From Pseudomonadota bacterium (GTDB taxonomy: Bacteria; Pseudomonadota; Gammaproteobacteria; Burkholderiales; Burkholderiaceae_C): 5,062 nt of DNA. Position numbers and translations under genes: made by a program. The stretch is taken from positions 1 through 5,062 of the forward strand of contig JAEZLX010000226.1 of assembly GCA_023415035.1 (NCBI GenBank). The letters are read 5' to 3'. Positions 1-5,062 of the stretch are shown piece after piece. Position 1 is the first letter of the stretch. Every line of letters begins with the position of its first letter. A model generated the notes under the pieces. It did not search any database. It was not told where the DNA came from and saw only the letters and a list, made by a program, of their open reading frames with translations.

Positions 1-964
1 CGACCTGCACAACCTCGGCGCGGCAGCCCAGCTCGCGGCCCTGCTGATCCTGGTGGTGGTGGTGCTCATCGCGGCCGAGCAGCGCTCGCGCCTGGCCCAG
101 CGCTACCACAGCGCCGCCAGCCGCCAGGGCCGCATCGCGCTGCGCGGTCGTGCGCGCTGGATCGCCTTCGCCGCCTGCGCCGTCGTGCTCGCGGTGGCCT
201 TCATCATCCCCATGCTGCAGATCGTGTCCTGGTCGCTCGACGTCTGGCGCGAGGACCTGGACGAGCGCTACTGGGGATTCGTGTGGAACACGCTGCAACT
301 GGCCCTGGCCACGGCGGCCATCACCACCGTGCTGGCGCTGCTGCTGTCATGGCTGCGCCGCCTGCACGCCGATGCCGGCACCGCCTGGCTGGTGCGGCTG
401 GCGGTGATCGGCTATGCCGTCCCGGGCGTGGTTCTGGCGGTGGGCGTGTTCGTGCCGATCGCCTGGCTCGACGACCTGCTGCTGCCGGTGCTCCGGGGCA
501 TGGGCTATGAAGGCCTCACGCTGTTCAAGGGCACGATCGCCACCATGCTCCTGGCCCTGTCGGCACGCTTCCTGGCCGTGGCCTGGCAGGCCACCGACAG
601 TGCCATGCAGCGCATCAGTCGCAGCCAGGAAGACGCCTGCGCATCGCTCGGACTGACGACCTGGCAGACGTTGCGCCGGCTGCACCTGCCGCTGCTGCGC
701 ACCGGCCTGCTCTCGGGCTTCCTCATGGTCCTGGTGGACGTGATGAAGGAAATGCCCATCACCCTCATGACACGCACGTTCGACTGGGACACCCTGGCCG
801 TTCGCGTGTTCCAGCTCACCAGCGAATCGCTGTGGGACCAGGCCGCGCTGCCGGCGCTGGCCATCGTGCTGGTCGGCCTGCTGCCGGTCGCCTTGCTGGT
901 GGCCCAGACCGAGCGCCAGCCCACCTCGACCGCTGCCCATCATGACGACGACACCCATGCTTGA
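1..964 (+). CDS. fbpB: Fe(III)-type ABC transporter permease, C-terminal part (FbpB-like), 5' end cut by window
   Basis: Inner-membrane permease that would carry ferric iron, or a similar small substrate delivered by a periplasmic binding protein, into the cytoplasm. The frame is open from base 2, giving 320 visible residues. These cover the last helix of the first permease half, a basic cytoplasmic linker and the whole second half. Hydrophobic segments appear near visible residues 11-25, 53-77, 97-118, 130-157, 175-196, 232-246 and 282-302. The EAA loop that docks on the ATPase reads EDACASLG (about residues 210-217) followed by LHLPLLR. The stretch DVMKEMPITLMTR and the following TLAVRVFQL are typical of FbpB/CysW-type iron permeases, which carry two permease domains in one chain of about 500-570 residues. 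The ATPase gene downstream starts inside this one, so the two are translationally coupled. The hydrophilic tail, rich in His and Asp, lies mostly in the overlap. Iron is the best guess for the substrate, but the sequence does not prove it. Confidence 0.88.
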   Translation, partial: DLHNLGAAAQLAALLILVVVVLIAAEQRSRLAQRYHSAASRQGRIALRGRARWIAFAACAVVLAVAFIIPMLQIVSWSLDVWREDLDERYWGFVWNTLQLALATAAITTVLALLLSWLRRLHADAGTAWLVRLAVIGYAVPGVVLAVGVFVPIAWLDDLLLPVLRGMGYEGLTLFKGTIATMLLALSARFLAVAWQATDSAMQRISRSQEDACASLGLTTWQTLRRLHLPLLRTGLLSGFLMVLVDVMKEMPITLMTRTFDWDTLAVRVFQLTSESLWDQAALPALAIVLVGLLPVALLVAQTERQPTSTAAHHDDDTHA

Positions 965-1964
965 AGTCGAACACGTCACCCTCGGCTACGACCACACCGA
1001 CGTGGTCCGCGACATCTCGCTGACGCTCGCGCGTGGCGAGATCGGCTGCCTGCTGGGCCCCTCGGGCTGCGGCAAGACCACCTTGCTGCGCGCGATTGGC
1101 GGCTTCGAACCGCTGCGCGCCGGCCGCATCGCCCTGGACGGACGCATCGTGGCCACGGGCGATGCCGCCATGCCGGCACGCGAGCGCGGCATCGGCATGG
1201 TGTTCCAGGACCATGCGCTGTTCCCGCACCTGAACGTGCAAGGCAACGTCGCGTTCGGCCTGGGCAAGCTGCCGACGGCCGAGCGCAACCGGCGCGTGGC
1301 AGAGATGCTCCAGCTGGTCGGGCTTGATGGGATGCAGCGTCGCTGGCCACACGAGCTCTCGGGTGGTCAGCAGCAGCGCGTGGCGCTCGCCCGTGCGCTA
1401 GCGCCGCAGCCGTCCCTGCTGCTGCTGGACGAGCCGTTCTCCAACCTCGACACCAGCCTGCGCGTAGCCATCGCGCGCGAGATCCGCGCCATCCTGCGCC
1501 ACGCTGGCGCCACGGCGCTGATGGTCACGCACGACCAGCACGAAGCCTTCGCCATGGCCGACGCCGTCGGGGTGATGGTGGGCGGCCGTCTGCACCAGTG
1601 GGCCAGCGCCCGGGACGTGTACTACCGCCCCGCCACGCCGGAGGTTGCGCGCCTGATCGGCGAAGGGGTGCTGCTGCCGGCACAGGCCGGGCCTGACGGC
1701 TGCTGGCAGACACCGGCCGGCGCGATCACCACCGATGCGCCGTGCTTCGGCGACGGCTCCCACCGCCAGGTACTGGTGCGCCCCGAGGAGCTGTGCATCG
1801 ACGATGCCAGCCCCGTGAAGGGCACCGTGACCGAGTGCGTTTTCCGTGGCAGCCACTTCCTTTACACGGTGCAGCTGCCCGACACGCGCGTGCTGGTCCA
1901 GGGCGGCATGAAACAGCCGCGGGACGTGGGCGCCACGGTCGGCATCGCCCCCCTGCGCCGCTGA
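942..1964 (+). CDS. fbpC: Fe(III)-type ABC transporter ATP-binding protein (FbpC-like)
   Basis: Cytoplasmic ATPase that powers the adjacent permease; 340 residues, normal for FbpC/PotA-class subunits. All nucleotide-binding elements are intact: A-loop Y16, Walker A GPSGCGKT (39-46), Q-loop Q89 in VFQD, signature LSGGQQQR (139-146), Walker B LLLLDEP (159-165) with catalytic E164, D-loop SNLD (167-170) and H-loop H197. A C-terminal TOBE-like regulatory domain of about 100 residues follows, recognisable from VRPE (279-282) and the FRGSHFLYTV strand (301-310). The chosen ATG overlaps the permease gene by 23 bases. A second in-frame ATG at 957 would give an 8-base overlap and a protein starting MLEVEHVTLGY. 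Neither start has a clear Shine-Dalgarno sequence, as expected for coupled translation. Membership of the iron branch rests on the permease partner and overall resemblance; polyamine or thiamine importers share the same fold. Confidence 0.9.
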   Translation: MTTTPMLEVEHVTLGYDHTDVVRDISLTLARGEIGCLLGPSGCGKTTLLRAIGGFEPLRAGRIALDGRIVATGDAAMPARERGIGMVFQDHALFPHLNVQGNVAFGLGKLPTAERNRRVAEMLQLVGLDGMQRRWPHELSGGQQQRVALARALAPQPSLLLLDEPFSNLDTSLRVAIAREIRAILRHAGATALMVTHDQHEAFAMADAVGVMVGGRLHQWASARDVYYRPATPEVARLIGEGVLLPAQAGPDGCWQTPAGAITTDAPCFGDGSHRQVLVRPEELCIDDASPVKGTVTECVFRGSHFLYTVQLPDTRVLVQGGMKQPRDVGATVGIAPLRR

Positions 1965-1978
1965 AGCGATCCCCGGCC

Positions 1979-3292
1979 TCAGCCGAGCAGGTCCTTCAGG
2001 CGGTGCCAGGTCATGCCCAGCACTAGGCTGGGCGTGCGCAGCCAGCGGCCGCCCGGAAAAGGCCGGTGCTTCAGCAGGGTGAACACGTCGAACCGCCCGG
2101 CCTGGCCGAGCACAGCCTCGGCCACCAGCTGGCCCGCCAGGCCCGTCAGCGCGACGCCGTGCCCGCTGAAGCCCTGCAGGTAATACAGGTTGTCGCCCAG
2201 GCGCCCGAAATCGGGCGCACGGTTCATGCTGATGTCCACGAATCCGCCCCAGACGTATTCGACCGGCACGCCACGCAGCGCCGGGAACACCTGCACCATG
2301 CGGCGGGTCATCGTGCCCTTGAGGTCGGGCGGCGTCATGGTGGTGTAGCTCACGCGGCCGCCGAACAGCATCCGTGAATCGGCACTGAAGCGGAAGTAGT
2401 CGAGCACGAAGTTGTTGTCGCAGGCCGCGGCATTGCTCGGAATCAGGCGCTGGCGCAGCGCCGGGTCGATCGGGCTCGTGGCCACGATGTACGTGCCCAC
2501 GGGCATGATGCGCGAGGCGATCTCGGGCGCCACCTGCGGTCCGTACTCGGGCAGCATGCAGTTGCCTGCCAGCACGCCGTAGCGCGCGCGGATCTGACCG
2601 TGACGCGTGCGCGCCACCAGCTGGGCACCACGCTCCAGCGACGTCACCGGCGACTGCTCGAACACGCGCACACCCGCGCGACCGGCCGCCCGGGCCAGGC
2701 CCAGCGTGTACTTGAGCGGATGCAGATGGCCGGAGCGGCTCTCGTAGGCGGCCATCACATAGCGCGGGCTGTCGATCAGGCGCCGCACATCGGCCCCCTC
2801 GGCCACATCGCAGGGAACACCAAGCCGCTGCAGGCTGTCGATTTCCTCGCGCAGGGCACGTGCCTTGCGGACCGAATCGGCCACATACAGGTAGCCGCGC
2901 TGCCATTCGCAGTCAATGCCGTGTTTCTGGATGCGGCGCTCGACCAGATCGACCGCCTCGACCGACATGTCCCACGCCAGGCGGGCGTCGCCGGCGCCGA
3001 GTTGCCGCTCGAACGGCTCCTGTCCGCTCGCGTAACCGACGATCACCTGTCCGCCGTTGCGGCCGCTGGCGCCGGCACCAATGCGGTCGGCCTCCAGCAG
3101 CACCACCGACAGGCCGCGCTGCGCCATCTCCAGCGCCGCCGACAGTCCCGAAAGACCGCCGCCGATCACCACCACATCGACCGTTTCCTCGCCCTGCAGC
3201 GGCGGCCTGGGGGCCGGCCGCACGACGCTGGCCTCGTAATAACTGCGCTGGTTGAGCTGGGTGTCAGACCCGATGAGGGAACGCGGGAACAT
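1979..3292 (-). CDS. puuB: FAD-dependent amine oxidoreductase, gamma-glutamylputrescine oxidoreductase-like (PuuB/OrdL family)
   Basis: DAO-type flavoenzyme of 437 residues; E. coli PuuB, as I recall it, has 426. In E. coli this enzyme oxidises gamma-glutamyl-putrescine to gamma-glutamyl-aminobutyraldehyde with release of ammonia and peroxide. Features seen: an N-terminal SYYEAS segment like that of PuuB; the dinucleotide fold GGGLSG (44-49) with the ribose-binding acid E67 in LLEADRIG; the family motif GASGRNGGQ (74-82); GHLHP (188-192); LDYFRFSADSRMLFGGR (297-313); and the C-terminal FAD/substrate segment YLQGFSGHGV (371-380), followed by FPGG. These line up along the whole length with PuuB as I remember it. 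Translation starts 12 bases after the agmatinase stop, behind a good ribosome binding site. The exact amine substrate is not fixed by sequence, because OrdL relatives act on several amines and amino acids. No PuuA ligase is visible to make the gamma-glutamyl substrate. Confidence 0.85.
   Translation of the reverse strand: MFPRSLIGSDTQLNQRSYYEASVVRPAPRPPLQGEETVDVVVIGGGLSGLSAALEMAQRGLSVVLLEADRIGAGASGRNGGQVIVGYASGQEPFERQLGAGDARLAWDMSVEAVDLVERRIQKHGIDCEWQRGYLYVADSVRKARALREEIDSLQRLGVPCDVAEGADVRRLIDSPRYVMAAYESRSGHLHPLKYTLGLARAAGRAGVRVFEQSPVTSLERGAQLVARTRHGQIRARYGVLAGNCMLPEYGPQVAPEIASRIMPVGTYIVATSPIDPALRQRLIPSNAAACDNNFVLDYFRFSADSRMLFGGRVSYTTMTPPDLKGTMTRRMVQVFPALRGVPVEYVWGGFVDISMNRAPDFGRLGDNLYYLQGFSGHGVALTGLAGQLVAEAVLGQAGRFDVFTLLKHRPFPGGRWLRTPSLVLGMTWHRLKDLLG
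2015..2033. other. Perfect 7-bp hairpin near the convergent gene ends
   Basis: GCCCAGC and GCTGGGC form a perfect seven-base inverted repeat around a five-base loop (ACTAG). It lies 51 bases past the fbpC stop and inside the 3' end of the oxidoreductase gene. No T-run follows on either strand, so it is not a standard intrinsic terminator. It could still slow polymerase leaving the importer operon, or stabilise an mRNA end. The 14 bases between the two convergent stop codons contain no better candidate. Confidence 0.2.
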
Positions 3293-3295
3293 GCG

Positions 3296-3303
3296 CCTTC
3301 CCT
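3296..3303 (-). promoter_or_regulatory. Ribosome binding site of the oxidoreductase gene
   Basis: On the minus strand the 12 bases between the agmatinase TGA and the oxidoreductase ATG contain AGGGAAGG, a purine-rich match to the 16S anti-Shine-Dalgarno. Its AGGGA part ends 6 bases before the ATG. It fixes the start at 3292 and shows that the two genes form one operon with closely linked translation. Confidence 0.7.
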
Positions 3304-3304
3304 C

Positions 3305-4237
3305 TCAGCCCATGCGGGCCACACGGCCACACAGGTAGGTCCAGACGAAGGTGGCCGCCGCGTTGCTGGTCAGTTCCGCGTGGTCGTAGGCCGGGGCCAC
3401 CTCCACGCAATCCATGCCGATCCAGTTCAGGTCGGCCAGATCCTCCAGGAAGGTCAGCACCTGCGAACTGGTCAGTCCGCCGGGCTCGGGCGTGCCGGTG
3501 CCGGGCGCGAAGGCGGGGTCCAGCACGTCGATGTCGAGCGTCAGGTAGCAGGGCCGCTGGCCGATGCGCTGGCGAATCGCATCCAGCACCGGCGCCAGGC
3601 CGGCGCCGTCGCGACCACGCAGGTCGCGCGCGGTGAATATCTGCCCGCCCTGGTCGGCGACGTACTCGCGCGCGGCGCGCTCGCCGCTGGAGCGGATGCC
3701 GATCTGCACCGTGTGCGGCGCGCTGATCAGCCCCTCCTGGATCGCCTCCCAGGTCCAGGTGCCATGGCCCGATGGCTCGCCAAAGTGGTCGCGCCAGGTG
3801 TCGCAGTGGGCATCGAAATGCACGCAGGCCAGCGGCTCGCCGCCACCGTATTGCGCCTTCGCCGCCCGCAGCAGCGACAGCGTGACCGAGTGGTCGCCGC
3901 CGAGGAACACACAGTGGTGCCTTGCCATCAGATCGGCCGCCTGCGCCTCGATGTGCCGGCGCACCTCGGCCAGCGGCGAGGCATTGGGCAGGCGCATGTC
4001 CAGCGCGTCGCCCACGTGGGCCAGCGGCGAGACATCGAAATGCGGGTGGATGCCGTCGCACAGCATCAGGCTGGCGGCGCGGATGGCCTGCGGCCCGAAG
4101 CGCGCGCCGGGCCGGTTCGTCACCACGCCGTCGTACGGCACGCCCGCCACCGCGAACGGCTGCCCGTCCAGGGGCTCGCAGGCCAGAAAGCGGTTGCTGT
4201 TGTTGGCAAAGGCGAAATGCCCGATCGGTGATGACAT
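3305..4237 (-). CDS. speB: Agmatinase (ureohydrolase/arginase superfamily)
   Basis: Cytoplasmic di-manganese hydrolase of 310 residues that would split agmatine into putrescine and urea; E. coli SpeB is 306. All six expected metal ligands are present: H116 in GGDHS, D142/H144/D146 in FDAHCDTW, and D235/D237 in LDIDVLDP. The active-site GHGT (H158) and the signature APGTGTPEPGGLT (244-256) are intact. The N-terminal VPYDGVVTNRPGARFGPQAIR and the C-terminal GMDCVEVAPAYDHAELTSNAAAT closely resemble SpeB. The frame stays open upstream to 4798, but that stretch lies opposite the control region and glnH and has no ureohydrolase character. The ATG at 4237 gives the family-normal length and N-terminus, although no Shine-Dalgarno precedes it. 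The gene is first in an operon with the amine oxidoreductase. Guanidinobutyrase and related guanidino hydrolases share these motifs, so the substrate is probable rather than certain. Confidence 0.9.
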   Translation of the reverse strand: MSSPIGHFAFANNSNRFLACEPLDGQPFAVAGVPYDGVVTNRPGARFGPQAIRAASLMLCDGIHPHFDVSPLAHVGDALDMRLPNASPLAEVRRHIEAQAADLMARHHCVFLGGDHSVTLSLLRAAKAQYGGGEPLACVHFDAHCDTWRDHFGEPSGHGTWTWEAIQEGLISAPHTVQIGIRSSGERAAREYVADQGGQIFTARDLRGRDGAGLAPVLDAIRQRIGQRPCYLTLDIDVLDPAFAPGTGTPEPGGLTSSQVLTFLEDLADLNWIGMDCVEVAPAYDHAELTSNAAATFVWTYLCGRVARMG

Positions 4238-4379
4238 GGGGTACGGGTGATTGACGTTGCGGATGCCGTGGTGGCGGAGAACCGGACGGAAGATACGCCC
4301 GCCAGGACCGCCGTGAAGGGACCAATTGTCGGACAAGCGCCGCGTCCACCGCGACGGAAAACGCTTGCGCCACACCGCA

Positions 4380-4418
4380 TATGCAAATACATTTGCTTTT
4401 GCGATGTTTATGCAAATA
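4380..4418. repeat. Direct repeat TATGCAAATA x2 with internal palindrome; possible operator
   Basis: The 10-base word TATGCAAATA occurs at 4380-4389 and again at 4409-4418, 29 bases start to start. The first copy overlaps a perfect inverted repeat, GCAAAT-AC-ATTTGC (4383-4396). The second copy begins another, ATGCAA-N7-TTGCAT (4410-4428). This density of symmetric repeats in the only AT-rich patch of the window suggests binding sites for a regulator that I cannot identify. The patch is also the likeliest place for a sigma-70 promoter. Confidence 0.45.
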
Positions 4419-4423
4419 TTCAT

Positions 4424-4440
4424 TGCATCATGATGGTGCA
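4424..4440. promoter_or_regulatory. Putative NtrC-binding site 1
   Basis: TGCATCATGATGGTGCA is a 17-base near-palindrome. It matches the known NtrC (NR-I) consensus TGCACC-N5-GGTGCA at 11 of the 12 defined bases, with the correct five-base spacer. NtrC is the response regulator that activates nitrogen-scavenging genes, including glutamine transport in enterobacteria, when nitrogen is short. The neighbouring genes suit that role. Direct binding is inferred from sequence only. Confidence 0.6.
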
Positions 4441-4452
4441 TCCCGGCATGAC

Positions 4453-4469
4453 AGCGCCACGACGGTGCA
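4453..4469. promoter_or_regulatory. Putative NtrC-binding site 2 (weaker)
   Basis: AGCGCC-ACGAC-GGTGCA fits the 6-5-6 layout of the NtrC consensus at 10 of 12 defined bases. The right half-site is perfect and the left one degenerate. Its centre lies 29 bases from that of site 1, close to three helical turns, so two dimers would sit on roughly the same DNA face, much like the paired sites upstream of E. coli glnA. The perfect palindrome CGGTGCACCG (4463-4472) overlaps the right half. Confidence 0.4.
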
Positions 4470-4490
4470 CCGACCGCTGTCTTCCGATCT

Positions 4491-4496
4491 GAAAGG
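4491..4496 (+). promoter_or_regulatory. Ribosome binding site of glnH
   Basis: GAAAGG lies 6 bases before the ATG at 4503. It is a normal Shine-Dalgarno sequence and, with the signal peptide that follows directly, settles the start of glnH. Confidence 0.7.
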
Positions 4497-4502
4497 TCTG
4501 CC

Positions 4503-5062
4503 ATGAAACACCTCCTCGTCCGGTCTCTCGCCGCGGCCCTGACGGCCGCCTCCATGCTGTTCGGCACCGCACAGGCACAGACCCTGGTGGTGGCCACCGA
4601 CACCGCCTTCGTGCCCTTCGAGTTCAAGCAGGGCGACAAGTACGTGGGCTTCGACATCGACCTGTGGGACGCCATCGCCAAGGAGCTGGGCCTGTCGTAC
4701 AAGCTGCAGCCGATGGACTTCAACGGCATCCTGCCGGCACTGCAGACCAAGAACGTGGACCTCGCGCTGGCGGGCATCACGATCAAGGACGAGCGCAAGC
4801 AGGTGATCGACTTTTCCGACGGCTACTACGACAGCGGCTTCATGCTGCTGGTGCCGGCAGCCAGCGCCATCACCAGCGAGAAGGACCTCAAGGGCAAGAC
4901 ACTGGCCGTCAAGACCGGCACCTCGGCCGCCGACTATGCCAAGGCCAACTTCGCGGGCACCGAGCTGCGCCTGTTCCCGAACATCGACAACGCCTACCTT
5001 GAACTGGCCACCGGTCGCGTGGACGCGGTCATGCACGACACGCCCAACGTGCTGTACTTCGC
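4503..5062 (+). CDS. glnH: Glutamine ABC transporter periplasmic binding protein, 3' end cut by window
   Basis: Periplasmic receptor that hands L-glutamine to a GlnP permease/GlnQ ATPase importer. The window shows 186 residues of a family of about 248. A Sec signal peptide covers residues 1-25 (MKHLLVR, a hydrophobic run, then AQA with cleavage before Q26). The mature part is strikingly close to E. coli GlnH: ATDTAFVPFEFKQGDKYVGF (31-50) is identical to it as I recall the sequence, and LPALQTKNVDLALAGIT (77-93) nearly so. The glutamine-contact residues known from the E. coli structure are all present: D33, F36, F73, A90, G91, T93, R98, K137, G139 (corresponding position), H178 and D179. This makes glutamine, rather than another polar amino acid, the likely ligand. 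The gene is transcribed away from speB, and glnP/glnQ probably follow beyond the window. NtrC-like sites lie 34-79 bases upstream of its start. Confidence 0.93.
   Translation, partial: MKHLLVRSLAAALTAASMLFGTAQAQTLVVATDTAFVPFEFKQGDKYVGFDIDLWDAIAKELGLSYKLQPMDFNGILPALQTKNVDLALAGITIKDERKQVIDFSDGYYDSGFMLLVPAASAITSEKDLKGKTLAVKTGTSAADYAKANFAGTELRLFPNIDNAYLELATGRVDAVMHDTPNVLYF

Larger units (their letters stand above)
4238..4502. promoter_or_regulatory. Divergent control region between speB and glnH
   Basis: This 265-base non-coding stretch separates two divergently transcribed genes, so it must hold promoters for both. Bases 4380-4440 are clearly AT-rich against the GC-rich background and crowded with short repeats built on TGCA and GCAAA. 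Bases 4424-4472 carry NtrC-like sites and a 10-base palindrome. The part nearest speB (4238-4378) is GC-rich, and I see no strong element in it. Loose sigma-70-like boxes exist on both strands. One is TTGCTT at 4393-4398 with TATTCA at 4417-4422, reading rightward with an 18-base spacer. They are too degenerate to call individually. Confidence 0.7.

Noticed and set aside
1974..1985. CGGC-CTCA-GCCG as a terminator between the convergent genes
   Set aside because: The stem is only four pairs, has no T-run, and would be expected often by chance at this GC content.
1398..2906. A 502-codon open frame on the minus strand spanning the convergent junction
   Set aside because: It overlaps fbpC in antisense and the oxidase in another frame. 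Composition is low-complexity Arg/Ala/Gly and no family motif is seen.
2600..4231. A 543-codon open frame on the plus strand opposite the oxidase and agmatinase genes
   Set aside because: It is antisense to two well-supported genes, has no recognisable domain, and its Gln/Arg/Ala/His-rich composition is typical of shadow frames in GC-rich DNA.
4409..4422. An ArgR-type ARG box around ATTCA at 4418-4422
   Set aside because: The partner half-site at the required distance (4409-4413, TATGC) does not match TGAAT.
4463..4478. A sigma-54 promoter for glnH (GG at 4464-4465, GC at 4476-4477)
   Set aside because: Only the GG-N10-GC spacing fits; the rest of the -24 and -12 boxes is poor, the element overlaps the second NtrC-like site, and such spacing is common by chance in GC-rich DNA.
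4238..4798. N-terminal extension of the agmatinase frame by 187 codons
   Set aside because: The extension lies opposite glnH and the control region. It has no ureohydrolase similarity, and the internal ATG gives the normal family length.
4428..5036. A 202-codon minus-strand frame opposite glnH
   Set aside because: It is a shadow of glnH, whose signal peptide, ligand residues and ribosome binding site are clear.

Overview
The window is GC-rich (about two thirds G+C by eye, with strong G/C bias at third codon positions), and nearly all of it is coding. The protein families, the tight packing and the codon use suggest a betaproteobacterium, most likely of the order Burkholderiales. That placement is an inference from style and family resemblance, not from a marker gene. 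I see no tRNA, rRNA, CRISPR array, insertion sequence or phage gene.

Layout. (1) Positions 1-1964, plus strand: the end of an Fe(III)-type ABC importer operon. It holds the C-terminal part of an FbpB-like double-domain permease and a complete FbpC-like ATPase whose start lies inside the permease gene. (2) Positions 1979-4237, minus strand: a two-gene operon converging on the importer. It is transcribed from an agmatinase (speB-like) into a PuuB/OrdL-type FAD amine oxidoreductase, with 12 bases between the genes. (3) Positions 4238-4502: a 265-base divergent control region, with an AT-rich core that stands out from everything around it. (4) Positions 4503-5062, plus strand: the start of glnH, the periplasmic glutamine-binding protein of a glutamine ABC importer. 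It runs off the window, and glnP and glnQ would be expected next.

How the parts fit. The right-hand 3 kb reads as a nitrogen-scavenging locus. Agmatinase would release urea and putrescine from agmatine. The oxidoreductase belongs to the family that oxidises gamma-glutamylputrescine on the way to GABA and succinate. GlnH captures glutamine. The most informative non-coding signal is in the shared control region: a 17-base near-palindrome matching the NtrC consensus at 11 of 12 defined bases, and a second, weaker copy whose centre lies 29 bases further right. This points to nitrogen-starvation control of one or both divergent units. The spacing suits a sigma-54 promoter for the leftward agmatinase operon better than one for glnH, but neither candidate sigma-54 promoter is convincing.

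Nothing here looks like an undescribed system. The regulatory architecture of the 4380-4470 segment is the part most worth a second look.
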